Source of the DNA: Muscardinus avellanarius
Taxonomy: Eukaryota; Chordata; Mammalia; Rodentia; Gliridae
Direction of reading: 5' to 3'
Assembly (NCBI GenBank): GCA_963383645.1
Contig: OY726569.1
Span: 28,395,070 to 28,459,069 of the forward strand
Length of the DNA stretch: 64,000 bases
Positions 13,066-23,697 of the stretch are shown piece by piece. A program made the translations under genes and the position numbers. Position 1 is the first letter of the stretch; every line of letters starts with the position of its first letter. The notes under the pieces were generated by a model. That model had not been told where the DNA came from, searched no databases, and saw only the letters and a list, made by a program, of their open reading frames with translations.

Positions 13066-13359
13066 TTTAAAACATTTTAAAGTCTCAGAGTACTGGCTGG
13101 TTGCAATGGGAATGTGTAACTTTACGTACAGTAGATTCCTCCCTCACCATCTCATCCTCATGGTCAATGCTGTTCTCATCATCCTGTCCTCTTGTATGAT
13201 TTGGTACACAGTGCACGTCACCTTCACAGTTGCCTTGATGAAATAAATAAATAAGCTAAAATCAACCAAACCCTTAGTTCTAACAGGAGACAAGAGAACT
13301 AGAAGAGTAAATTAAAGGATTGCACAAAGTAACTACTAGACAAATCCCACAATCTGCTT

Positions 13360-13720
13360 GGATAAGGTTTGAGTACGTCCCCTAAGGGTCCCTGTGTTAG
13401 GAACTTGGTTCTCAGTGTGGTGGGCTTGGGAGGTGACCTGGAACCTAGTGAGAAGTAGTGGAGCCTGGTGGAAAATAGTTAGGCTGTGAAGATACTGCCC
13501 TCAAAAGGAATTGATGTAGCTCTCATAGAACTCTGGTTATTTCTTGCAAGACGGCTAGTATTAAAGAATAAAACTAACCCCTCCCTGGTCTCTTCTGTCT
13601 TCCTGTCTCACTATGTGATCACTCCCTCTTGAAAATCCTCCTTCCATAACATGACATAGCTGGGGGGCCCTTACAGAACCAGCATTATGCTGTTTGGACT
13701 TTCTACCTTCAAAAATCTAT
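13360..13720 (+). mobile_element. MaLR-type solo LTR (MST/MLT1-like)
   Basis: The order 'ggtttgagtacgtcccctaa', 'gtgttaggaacttggttctc', 'gggaggtgacctgg', 'ctggttatttcttgcaagac' follows the MaLR LTR pattern (ERVL-related, non-autonomous). No internal coding part is seen. Boundaries are approximate. Confidence 0.75.
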
Positions 13721-13949
13721 AAAAGACATTTTGGGGAGAATTGGGCAAATTTGACTGTACGCTAGTTTTCAAATGATTTTAGGGAATTACTATTAACTTT
13801 GTTGGATCACAGGTAGAATCATGGTTATGTAAAAAAAAAACTAAAAATATATACTGAAGTATTTGTAGTTTATTTTTAAATATTTGAGAAAAATAAAATA
13901 TTGCAAATATTAACTATATCATTGAAATTGAGTCAGGGAGTCACAAAGG

Positions 13950-14340
13950 AGATAAACACCAGCCAAGTTATTAAACACCAGCCAAGTTATTAAAGGCCTC
14001 TTTAATCAACCGGCACCTTCGGGTGAGATCTGCCTAGCATGGGGGAAGGGACCGATGACCGAGCAACAGAGCCACACGGTCAGCAGAATCATGGTAGGTT
14101 GGCAGAGTCATGCAGCAGAGAGGAAGTCAGGGTATTTATCTTGGGGTGGAGTTAGCAACATGGGAATGCTGGTTCTCTCATGACATCCAGAGTCTCGTGG
14201 CATCTGGAGTCTGCTCTGTGATGTTGGGAGTCTCACGATGTCTGGAGTCTTGAGACATCGCTTCTGGCTTCTAGTGTTCTGTCTCCGGTCCCCACCACGG
14301 GGTCCCATGGGAGAAGGGAAGGACCCGACCTATCATTAGC
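13950..14340. repeat. Unclassified repeat-like block
   Basis: Begins with a tandem copy of 'attaaacaccagccaagtt' (about 13963-13992) and contains a reiterated 'ggagtct(c)' motif at 14168-14260. The composition differs from its flanks and could be a reversed LTR. I cannot assign a family. Confidence 0.4.
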
Positions 14341-14370
14341 AATTATTAAATTGTTTTGGAATACTTAAAA

Positions 14371-14561
14371 AAATTTTTTTAGTGGTACTGGGGATGGAAC
14401 ACTTCTACCTCTGGGTTACACTCCCAGACCTATTTTTTAATATATATTTTATTTGGAAACAGGGTCTCTTAAACCAGCAAGGCTGGCTTTGAACCTGCAC
14501 GATCCTCCTGTCTCCGCCTCCCAAGCACGAGGATTACAAGCATGTGCCACCACACCTGGCA
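14371..14561 (-). mobile_element. B1/ID SINE, hairpin subfamily, reverse
   Basis: 'agtggtactggggatggaac', then the self-complementary ccagc-aag-gctgg middle, and the reversed head. Flanked by a duplication gaatacttaaaa (about 14359-14370 and 14562-14573). Confidence 0.9.
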
Positions 14562-15245
14562 GAATACTTAAAATTTTTATAATAAAATGTTTTTTAGTTT
14601 TTTTATTTTTAAGTGGCCAAAAAAAATCTACAGCAAATTTAGACAACAATAAGATGAAATGCAATGTTTCTTGAAATTTTACATACTTAATTTCTTAAAA
14701 TTAATAATTAATTTCTTAAAGAATGCTGATCTACTCAAGGAACTCCATGAATCCGTAGGAATTAGGACAAATTAAAACTCTAGGTTCATCTGGATTATTT
14801 GTAACCAAATAATGAATTCTATCACTGACTATACAGTATTACTGCCCAGATAAAATAAGAAAACCACTGATAACAATGTCGCACATTTTGGATTCCATTA
14901 TTCTTTTTCAAGATATAGGCATAACTGAGGTATCTTAAAATCACTGAATTTCAAGATTGCAGATAATAATAATAGCTCAAAATCAAGTTGTGGTTCCACT
15001 TGTGGTGGCAGAGGTGGTGGGAACTATTCCAGACTTCTCTGGGTGTTCCCATAAACCTCATCCAGTTCAGTGTGAATCTCAATTCTCCTTCAGATGGATG
15101 AGCACCATAGAGATACTACAGGAAGGTTGTGTGAAAACCATGTGCCCACCTCCCCAAAATGTGGAGAATCTGACAGGCTTTAACCATTTGTAAGGCCTTA
15201 CATGGTCTCAATTCAAAAGCCAGGATCCTTTTAGTTCCTATTCAG

Positions 15246-15463
15246 GAACCAGGCATAGTGGCGCACGCTTGTAATCCCAGCACTTAGGAAGCTAAGACAG
15301 GAGGATCACACAGGTTCAAAGCCAGCTTCAGCTACTTAGTGAGGCTCTCAGCAACTTAATGAGACCTTGTTTCCAAATAAAGTATAAAAATAGGTCTTGG
15401 AGTATAGCCTGGAGGTAGAAAAGCCCCTGGGTTCCACCCTCAGTACCACAAAAATAAATAGAC
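15246..15463 (+). mobile_element. Dimeric B1/ID SINE, forward
   Basis: Head 'aggcatagtggcgcacgctt', ID part 'ttggagtatagcctggaggt' and an A-rich end. Flanked by tcctattcag at about 15236-15245 and 15464-15473. Confidence 0.92.
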
Positions 15464-15619
15464 TCCTATTCAGTTGCTAAGTATATTTATTGACCTTTTA
15501 ACCCTACAAGTCATGTTAGTCTGTTCCTCTTTATGATTTTGTAAAAAAAAAAAAAATCTCAAGTTACAATTCTAAGTACCTGTCATATAAACACTTACTA
15601 TTTTTAAAGAAATGAAACA

Positions 15620-15988
15620 TTGCCACAGAAATGTAATATACACACTGATGACAACATAGTCAGATTCTCAGGTCATCACAGAGCCCTCCCTCTGTCACCA
15701 AACACAACCGCCATAGCTACAGCGTCTGCCCTCCAGAGTACCACCAGGAAGACGTCAGAGGCAGATGATATGGATGTGTGGCTCTTGGACCCAGAGAGTC
15801 CAACCAAAGTGTGTAGATCAATTTATCTTTCCTACAAAAATGGAAAACTGTTGATCAAATGGCCTCTGATCACTTGCTCGCTCATTGATCAGCCAAAGCG
15901 TAGCACTAGCAAGCAGGTAGAGTGCAGTGACAGTAGAGAACGCCTGGGATTTGCTGATGATCTTGCAGCTTTAGCAGAACTAAATTAG
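15620..15988 (+). other. Unidentified 122-codon open frame
   Basis: An uninterrupted frame of 122 codons ending just before the hAT-derived block. I do not recognise the product. It includes a basic-aromatic patch (YKNGKLLIKWP) and an acidic, Ala-rich end (FADDLAALAEL), but no leader, membrane segment or known motif. It could be part of an old retrocopy or of the adjacent transposon's 5' region, or simply chance. I see no promoter or splice evidence. Confidence 0.25.
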
Positions 15989-16354
15989 GACAGTGGTTTT
16001 AAAAAAAAATACTGAAACATAAAAGAGTATGAAACATAAAACCTAAAAGATTAAAATTAGAACCACACAAAATTAGGACAGTGGTTTTTAAAGTATGGCC
16101 CATGGACCGCCAAGCTTTTTTCAGGGAATCCATGATGTCAGAACTATTTTCATAATAACACCAAATGTTATTTACCTTTTTCAGTATGCTGGTTTATACA
16201 CTGATAGTATAGAAGCAACAGTGGTAAAACTGCGATACCTCAGCACAGATCAAGGCGGTGGCGTCCATTGTGTATCAGTGCTCACTCTGATCTTCATTGC
16301 CGCATATTATCAGGGAAAAGAAGGCAGTCTCACATAAAAATGTTACTAACTTTG

Positions 16355-16537
16355 TTAGTTTACTAGGATATACATAATAAAATACCATAGACTGGGTATC
16401 TTAAACAATAGAAATTGAGTCAAGCATGGTGGTGCCTGCCTATAGTCTGAGCTACTCAGGATGCTGAAGCGGGAGAATCACTTGTGCCCAGGATTTCAAG
16501 ATCAGCCTGGGCAACATAATAAGACTCTGTCTCATAA

Positions 16538-16581
<44 letters not shown>

Positions 16582-16925
16582 AAATAACAAATTTGGTTTT
16601 CTCACAGTTATAGAGGCTAGAAGTCCCAGATCATGGTGCAGGCAGAATTAGTCTCTCTCTTTAGTTTGCAGACAGACCGTTTCTTGTTATGTCTGTACAT
16701 GGTCTTTCCTCTGTGTGCAGACATTCCCGGTGTCTCTTCTTTTTGCAGGTCCAGATTTCCTCTTATAAGGATACCAGTCATACTGGATTAAGATTCACCC
16801 TAATGGCCCCATGTTAACTTAATCACCCCTTGAAAGGTCCCATCTCCAAATGCAGTCACATTCCGAAGTTATGGGGGTTAGGGCTTCAGCATAGAAGGAG
16901 GGGTATGAGTCATCCCATAATACTG
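16355..16925. mobile_element. Nested insertions within the hAT relic
   Basis: Contains 'ataccatagactgggtatct' and later 'cacagttatagaggctagaa', 'gaaggtcccatctccaaatg'-type text, a widespread mammalian repeat whose family name I cannot give with certainty. It is itself split by an Alu/B1-like monomer (about 16412-16538) and a (CA)n run (16543-16579). Confidence 0.6.
16412..16538 (+). mobile_element. Alu/B1-like monomer
   Basis: 'aagcatggtggtgcctgcct', 'gctactcaggatgctgaagc', 'cagcctgggcaacataataa': a 7SL-derived SINE without the ID tail of its neighbours. The text is closer to Alu/FAM/B1 monomers than to the local dimeric family. Confidence 0.8.
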
Positions 16926-17004
16926 ATGAAACAGTGAAAACCATTAATTTTATTAAATCTCAACCCCTGAATCTATCTTTTTAGTATTCAGTGTGACAAA
17001 ATTG

Positions 17005-17125
17005 TACGTACACATCCGGAGGGAAATATACCAAGTGAGGTATGCATCTTCGTTGTATCACTTTGAATCTCACCATGGTGTATAATTATACTGCACAAAT
17101 AAAAGTATTAAAAATAAATAAACAG
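17005..17125 (+). mobile_element. Short 3'-end retro-element copy (LINE-like)
   Basis: Ends in 'aaataaaagtattaaaaata'. The segment 'tatgcatcttcgttgtatca' to 'ataattatactgcacaaata' matches, in reverse complement, 42135-42240, so both are copies of one family. It interrupts the hAT relic. Confidence 0.6.
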
Positions 17126-18728
17126 AAAAAGTTGTAAGTACCCACAAAGCATAATTTGCTACATCCCAAATTATGACCCTTATATCAAGGGGAAACACTG
17201 TGCAGTTATTTGAGTTGCAAGCTGAACTAGCCACATTTTTTATAAAATATCATTTACCTAAAAGAATGGTGGTAGACATGTATAATATAGCTATTCAGAC
17301 TTGGGTATTTGGCAGTTATTTTGTTGAAAAATAACAAACTGAGCCCATTGCACCAAGAAAAACAACTGATAGTTGTTGCTGGTAATAAAATCTAAGCTCT
17401 TAGGCAAAAATTAGATTTTTTGAAAACATATATCTGCCACTGAACTAGATGATTTTCCAGTATTTAAATACTTTTATGATTTAAAGACACTGGTGGTGAC
17501 ATTAAGGACTGTGATATTTTGATATTGTATAATAAACTGTGTCAACCTGTGGAAACTGCTTAACTCAGTGAACCAGTTATTCCCCAAGTAACCAATGGAT
17601 AGTGTTACAAAACTATGTGTAAGTGGAAATTCCATCCAAACTGCAAGCCAGACCAATGTCACAGTGTTACAGAACACTGGCATGATTTCAGATTCCACAT
17701 TGCAACCTTGAAGAAACCACCTATTACCAACTTTTCATGTTGTGTCAAAAATATTGTACTCAGATTTTTCAGAAAAGGTATTAAAAGATCTCTCTTTTTT
17801 TTAACTATACATCTGTGTAAGCCCAGATTTTTCCCATATGTTTCAACCAAAGCAACATATATTGCAACAGATAGAATTTATAACAGACAAGAAAATCCAG
17901 CTGTCTTTTGATAGGCCATCTCTTCTCTGACAAATATCTGAAGATGATAATCATATCTCCCCAGCATCTTCCTTCCTTTGATCGATACTCTCCCGCACCA
18001 CATTTTTTAAGCTGGCCTATTTGTTTTCTTTACTTACTTATTTTTAGCATGTATTTATTGGTGTGTTTTAGTCTCATCATAATGTAGTTCCGAGTGAGAG
18101 GGATATACGTGCACACAGTACTTGATGAGCTCCCCCCAAATCTCTCCCCATTTCCTCCCCTTCCCCACACATGATATTAAGATTGGTAACTTCACATGTG
18201 TACATGACTTCTGTGGAACCCCATCTTTTTTAGCTGTTCCTCCCTGGAAATTGTTTTAAAATCTCTAAAACAACTTGATCCTCCTTTGAATATACTGCAT
18301 TTTTTTTCTACAACCCTCCAACTATACATGTTAATGCCAGGAGCAAGGTATTGAGAGAAACAACACTAGCTCAAAGTCTAAAAGCCTAAATATTTCAAGA
18401 CCAGAGGATAACTAATTTCTACTTCTATGTTTGGCTTGGGATCCTCCATAAATTTATTTCAGGTGCTCTAAGTCTCCAAGCATGAGGCCTGGTCCCAGCC
18501 AGAAGTGGACAATACTAGGTGAAGCCGGTCCTGGCACACATCTCTTTCTTCTGAAAATGAGCCTTCCAGGCACTGAAAGGAGCCCAGCATCCCTCCAAGA
18601 TCAGCTGGACTTCGAGACACACCCATCCTGCACCTGACTCTTCGCTTTCCCACTCAAGAGTGTTTCATACAATAGTGAAAAGTCACGTAGAGAAAGGAAA
18701 GGTCAAGAGAATTAAAATCAGAACACCG

Positions 18729-18960
18729 TGGTGGCACATGAATCCCTATGTTTTTTTGCAGCACAATTCACAAGAGCCAAATTATAGGGGGAAAAAATCC
18801 TCAGTGTCCATCAACAAATGAATGGGTAACGTGTGACATGCCCACATAATGGGGTTTTATTCAACCATAAAGAATAAAAATTATGTCATGTGCAGGAAAT
18901 GGATGAAACTAAGGGATATTGTGCTCAACGATAAAATATCAACAATAAAATAAAAAGGAA
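18729..18960 (+). mobile_element. L1 LINE 3' end, truncated
   Basis: 'ttttgcagcacaattcacaa' then 'gccaaattatag', 'tccatcaacaaatgaatggg', 'ggggttttattcaaccataa' and 'gcaggaaatggatgaaac' follow the 3' part of L1. It ends in an A/GGAA-rich tail. It is 5' truncated and cannot be active. Confidence 0.88.
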
Positions 18961-20173
18961 GGAAGAAAGGAAGAGAGAGAGGGAGGACAGGCCAGGTTGC
19001 CTGAACCATCCCATAACCACTCCAGAGAAGGAGATTAGCTGGGAGACTGAAACACTTTCAAATCATAAATTCCTATATAAAAGACCAAAGATGGCCACAT
19101 ATTTGCCTAGCACACCATAAAGATCATTGAATTGGAATACAGGTACCTGATTTCTTAGATGTTCTTTTAAAATTGGATGTCTTGGTCAACTTGTAAAACC
19201 TCTCTGGATCGTTCCAGACTTTCTCAACTGAAAGCCCAGAGGAGTTAATATATGATCTCTGTGGTGTCTCCAGCTGTGACCTTCCAGGATTCCCCTCCAA
19301 AGGTGCAATTGATCTTTGATTACTCATGCTAGTGAAAGAGAATGTGATCTGAATCCTCCAAATATACAGACAACGTGAAACTCATTTCCATTTGGCTTTG
19401 GAATGTATTACATGGTGTGAAGCAAATCACAACAAATTAATCTTCTCAGTGATGCTTAACTCAGGCTAATGTTAAAAATCAATTTGTTTACAGCTAATGG
19501 TGCTGTGCACCAGCAAGCAAACGTAAGGCAGCATTCCAGAATGCAGCTGGTCCCCAGAGTAAGGAAGAACTATGGGTTGAGAAGACGTGGGAAGACCTGG
19601 TACAGCTCTGACACTTTGCAGCTTATTCTTTGTAAACCCCAAATACCTCCTACTTAAAATATATTTAAAGGGACTTTCTGAGCATTCACTGAATCAGGCT
19701 CTGTGCTGGCACAGCATACATAGAGATGAACAGGACAGTCTCTTCTCGGAGGGCCTCCACCTAATGAAGGTAAGAGAAAAAGAGTTTTGAGTACAATGAT
19801 AGGGATAAGCCCTGAATGCCATGAAAATTCAGTATCTTGGGTAGTCACTTGGGACTTCCCATGAACATCAATAACTAAGGTACAACCTAGGAAATACAGA
19901 GGATGTAATGAGGTGGGTTAAGGACCAATTGGGGGATACAAGAAAAATAGGTATTTTAGGCAAAAGGAATCATAGGACAAAAGACAAAAACGTAGGAAAG
20001 AACATGGAACGTTCAGGAAGTAAGTAGCCCAGTGCTGCTGAGTTTAAGGGAGCAGGTAAACACAGGCCTTACTTGTTCCCTTAAAATTTCATATTGTTTT
20101 CTCCTGCAGATCGTGGGTAGCCATCAAAAGTTTTGAGCATACAATTTCATAATTGCTTGAGATATAAATTAAA
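18961..20173. other. Spacer between TRDD2 and TRDD3
   Basis: No gene seen. Around 19680-19800 the text 'ggctctgtgctggcacagca' and 'aacaggacagtctcttctcg' looks like an ancient interspersed repeat, but I cannot place its family. Confidence 0.45.
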
Positions 20174-20183
20174 AGCATATGAA

Positions 20184-20372
20184 GTCAGGTGTGATGACAC
20201 ACGCTTGTAATCCCAGTACTTGGGAGGCTGAGGCAGGAGGATCACAGGTTCAAAGCCAACCTTCGCAAATTAGTGAGCCTCTCAGCAACCTAGTGAGACC
20301 CTGTTTCCAAATAAAAAGTAAAATCAGGTTGGGGGTATATCATGGAGATAGAATCCCCAGTGCCAAAAAAAT
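20184..20372 (+). mobile_element. B1/ID SINE, forward
   Basis: Forward head and 'ggctgaggcaggaggatcac' with a decayed ID part. Flanked by gcatatgaag at about 20174-20183 and 20373-20382. Confidence 0.92.
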
Positions 20373-21336
20373 GGCATATGAAGGTTGGAGTCCCTCAAGA
20401 CTCTATTTCTGTTATAATTACGGGCTAGAATGAACATTTCCAAATTTTCAGCTGCTTTAGACATCACTGCTGCTCACTGGTCTGCAGGCCAGCTGGACTG
20501 GGCTTCACGATGTGGGTTGAGCTCAGGTCTGTTCTATGTATCTTCATTCTAGTAACCTGGCCAAAGCAATGGCTTCCTGGAGCATATTTTTCTAATCTCA
20601 GAGGGTGGAGGTTCTCACGTGCTGGTAGAAATCCATGATGGGAAGTATCTTGGAGCCTCAGCTTAGAACTGAAACAGCATCACTTGTCTCCAAAGCCTGT
20701 GGATGAAAACATGGCCAAGCCTCTGTGTTGACAGAGTGGGGTGCGTCCGCCACCTGTGGTGGGAAGCCCTGTAGAGTCTTGTTGCAGAGAACCTACATGC
20801 GCACTGGTCTCTTATAACTAGTTCTGTGCAAACCAGTTTCTGGTGGCCGCATCTTGGGGAAGTCTTTGCACCAGCACCGGGAGGAACTCAGTGAGTCTCC
20901 ATGGGTTAATCAGGCGCTTCATTTACTATTCAACACAGTAACTACCACCTCTTGCCACTTCAAAGACTAGCACCTGCTGCCAGCTAGATTCAAGAGTCTA
21001 AATTACAAGTCTTTGTTCCCATCTGGCCCTCCCCAGGAGACCCATATTTTTCTGCTTTCTGCCCTAAGCTGTCCCGTTATATTGTTTGTTGTTGAGGCAA
21101 TAACATTTCTTCTTTTTCTTCTGTCCAAGTTTTTTTTTTTTAATTAGCAAAAGAATGTGGGACTTTGTATACAGAGATGAAGTCACTTGGAGTGCATGGG
21201 GTAGGCATGCAGTTGCATGTAGGGTGGAGAGGAGTCATCAGGAAGATCAGAAGGAAATAGTGAAATGTGAAGTCAGCCATGGATTTGACTAAGACTGTCA
21301 AGGAAAGTGTGAATATCAAATATATGTATAATATTT

Positions 21337-21503
21337 TAACTGGGGGTTGAACTCAGGGATGCTCTACCTTTGAGCTATACCTCTAGCCCTTTTTATTTTT
21401 TTATTTTGAAACAGGGTCTTGCTACATTGCTAAGAATCTCACTACATTGCTGAGGCTGGCCTTGAACCTGCGGCCCTCCTAGCTCAGCCTCCCAAGTCAC
21501 TAT
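21337..21503 (-). mobile_element. B1/ID SINE, reverse
   Basis: 'ctgggggttgaactcaggga' followed by 'aaacagggtcttgctacatt' and 'cagcctcccaag'. Truncated at its B1 head. Confidence 0.88.
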
Positions 21504-22410
21504 GATGAGCCTATTATTTTGCTTTGTTTTCATGCTGCTAGTCACAGGGATCGAGGGCAAAGAAAAATAATATTTTGAGCCTTGGGGAAAGTTTTCAAGA
21601 AAAGCATGATGGGGCCACAATTCAAAAGTCAAACAAGAATAGGACTAAAAAGTGTCCTTTGGATTTGGCCAGAGCCACTGCCTCTAGCCACTCAGATTGT
21701 GCCCCGCGCAAGGGCCTTTTGCCCAGAGCACAGGAGCTGTTAACATTCAGCTCCCACTCTGCTGGCGAAGCTGAGGCCCTGGTGCAGAGCGGCATCATCT
21801 AGACTAGAGACAGGGAAGCCTTTTATAAAGCCCACAAAAGTGTGATCCATTTGCCAAGCTTGAGCCCAAGGGGCTGCCTCTGCATTTGCCCAGCGGGCTG
21901 CTGTTTCTGAATCCCACAAAGCACCATATGAGCTACTGGCCCTGAATTAAGCAACTGGGAGGTCAATGGAGAGGATACAATTTTAAATTTACATGAAAGG
22001 CCTTTGTAGACTGTAGAACACTATTCAAGTGTAAAGCAGGGCAGGCAGAGGTGATCCCGAAGCTGAGCAGGTAACAGGAGAAATTACACGGACCACAAAC
22101 ATTTTCTGCCTAACCCCCAGCATGTAGGATGCACAGGAGACATTCAGGTGTCTGACAGACTCCTCTGTGGGAAGTCATCTGAGGGCAGGCTGGCCAGAAA
22201 GCACAGATGGGAGTGGACGAGAAGACTTCTAAAAGTCCATTCTAGTCACCACCCAGGGCAGATCTAGCCAGGAGGCCACAAGCCTCAGACAGGCGCACCT
22301 GGCCGGCCTGCCCAGCCTAACTGCCAAACCCTTTGATCTTGGCGAGCTTGCCTTGGAGAAAACATCTGGCTCTGTGGGCTCTCGGAGGCCTGCGGTGCGA
22401 CACCCAGGGA

Positions 22411-22438
22411 GGTTTTTGTAAAGCTCTGTAACACTGTG
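22411..22438 (+). promoter_or_regulatory. 12-RSS on the left of TRDD3
   Basis: Nonamer ggtttttgt (22411-22419), 12-base spacer (22420-22431) and heptamer cactgtg (22432-22438). Perfect consensus in both elements. Confidence 0.97.
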
Positions 22439-22452
22439 ATTGGGGGGATATA
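22439..22452 (+). other. TRDD3: TRD diversity segment D3
   Basis: A 14-base D segment, attggggggatata, between a perfect 12-RSS and a near-perfect 23-RSS. The G-rich core followed by 'gata' resembles human TRDD3 and the mouse D carrying 'gggggata', so this is the conserved downstream D. It lies 1.2 kb before TRDJ1. The asymmetric 12/23 flanks allow V-D, D-D and D-J joining, which lets both D segments enter one delta chain. The segment can be read in three frames; none of the first codons on the forward strand is a stop. Confidence 0.97.
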
Positions 22453-22491
22453 CACAGTGCTACAACATCAGCAGAAGCCTGTACAAAAACT
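22453..22491 (+). promoter_or_regulatory. 23-RSS on the right of TRDD3
   Basis: Heptamer cacagtg (22453-22459, consensus), 23-base spacer (22460-22482) and nonamer acaaaaact (22483-22491, one base from ACAAAAACC). Confidence 0.97.
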
Positions 22492-22683
22492 ACAGGGGAA
22501 CAAGTGCCATTTCCCGGAGAATCACAGCCTGGGGCTGGTGCCACAGGGGCTGAATGGCAGGCTGCCTTCCGCCTTGCTCTGTAGCCTGGAGGGACACCAG
22601 GAAGTCAGTGGACCCGAGAGATGACCCAGCTGCTGGCCTCAACTCACCACAGTTCTTCTCTGGGTGAAATTGGCATTGCAACA

Positions 22684-22928
22684 TTTCTTTTTCTTTTTTT
22701 TTTTCTTTCTTTTCTTTTCTTTTCTTTTCTTTTCTTTTCTTTTCTGGTACTGGGGATTGAACCCAGGGATCATTTTACCTCCAAGCTACACTTTTTTATT
22801 TTTTATTTTGAAGCAGAATGTGACTAAGGTGCTGGGGGGGCTTGTTAAATTACAGAGGTTGCGCTCCTCCTGTCTCAGCCCCCCCCCCCAGTACTGGGAT
22901 TACAAGTGTGCACCACCGCGCCCGGTTT
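22684..22928 (-). mobile_element. Dimeric B1/ID SINE, reverse, with TTTTC-expanded tail
   Basis: The reversed tail has grown into a (TTTTC)n run at 22684-22745. 'tggtactggggattgaaccc' and the reversed head follow. Flanked by cattgcaaca at 22674-22683 and 22929-22938. Confidence 0.95.
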
Positions 22929-23646
22929 CATTGCAACACTGACTTATAGCACAGCTGGGGAATACAAAAGGTGTTTCTTTAAAAATTATTCTTGTCTTGC
23001 TTTCATATTGATTCTATTGCCAAAAAAAAAAAGAAAAAAGAAAAAAAAGAAAGAAAGAAAGAAAAGAGAGTGTTCTGTGAGCCATTCTGTGTGGAGTTTC
23101 TGAACCCAAGTTCCTAAAGAGATTTGGGGAGGTGGATCTGAAGAGATGGATTTGTTGGCAGGCCGTCTCTGGCCACACTCTGTCATCCTAAAGTTGACTG
23201 TACAGTAAGTACCTCACCCTTATGATCACTACCCTGTCTCCTCCATGTCACACATTATCTGGCCCTAAGCCACACTGGTGACTCAAGGCCTTGACTCTGG
23301 GGTAGTGGCAGACCCGAGACCCACCACTTTGACAGTGCCAGCTTAAACGTGGGTCTTAGAAAGGAGAACAATCTAAAACTAAAACAATAGAAAGCCACAT
23401 TTGGGAGAACTTTCTAAGCGCACGGTGCTGCAAATGTCCACTGTGAGAATATGTTCTCCCGCCTGCTCCTCAGACAAGAGCAAACCTGTTCCTGCCTGCA
23501 GTTATCAAGTCATCATGAAGCAGGGGGTGAGCAACAGGTGCTATCTTTCAAGAAATTGAGCACAGAAGACCCCTGACCCTCAGGCTAACCGGAAGAAGGA
23601 AGGCAGGAGCCCTGCTGAGGTTTTTGGAACACCCTCAACAGCTGTG

Positions 23647-23697
23647 ACTCAGACAAGATCTTCTTTGGACAAGGAACCCCCATGACTGTAGAACCAA
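23647..23697 (+). CDS. TRDJ1: TRD joining segment J1
   Basis: Encodes SDKIFFGQGTPMTVEP, close to human TRDJ1 in sequence and identical in length (51 bases). The FGXG bulge motif of a J strand is intact (FGQG). RSS: nonamer ggtttttgg (23619-23627), 12-base spacer, heptamer agctgtg (23640-23646). The coding part ends one base into a codon and is followed directly by the donor gtaagt, the right phase for TRDC exon 1. It supplies the end of CDR3 and framework 4 of the delta chain. It sits 1.2 kb downstream of TRDD3. Expected to be functional. Confidence 0.97.

Larger units (their letters stand above)
16079..17935 (+). mobile_element. hAT (Charlie-like) DNA transposon relic, interrupted
   Basis: Opens with 'cagtggtttttaaagtatgg' and 'cccatggacc', the usual terminal look of this hAT group. 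Stretches follow that read like its transposase gene: 'ttaattttattaaatctcaa' near 16945, 'cagacttgggtatttggcag' near 17300, and 'cagattccacattgcaac' followed by 'aaccaaagcaacatat' near 17690-17860. Stops and shifts break every frame. The relic is split by insertions at about 16355-16925 and 17005-17120. Such elements were active early in mammalian history and the copy is dead. Confidence 0.8.

Noticed and set aside
13195..13245. cacagtg heptamer near 13207
   Set aside because: No nonamer 12 or 23 bases away.
19960..20000. Nonamer-like acaaaaacg near 19985
   Set aside because: No heptamer at 12 or 23 bases; not an RSS.
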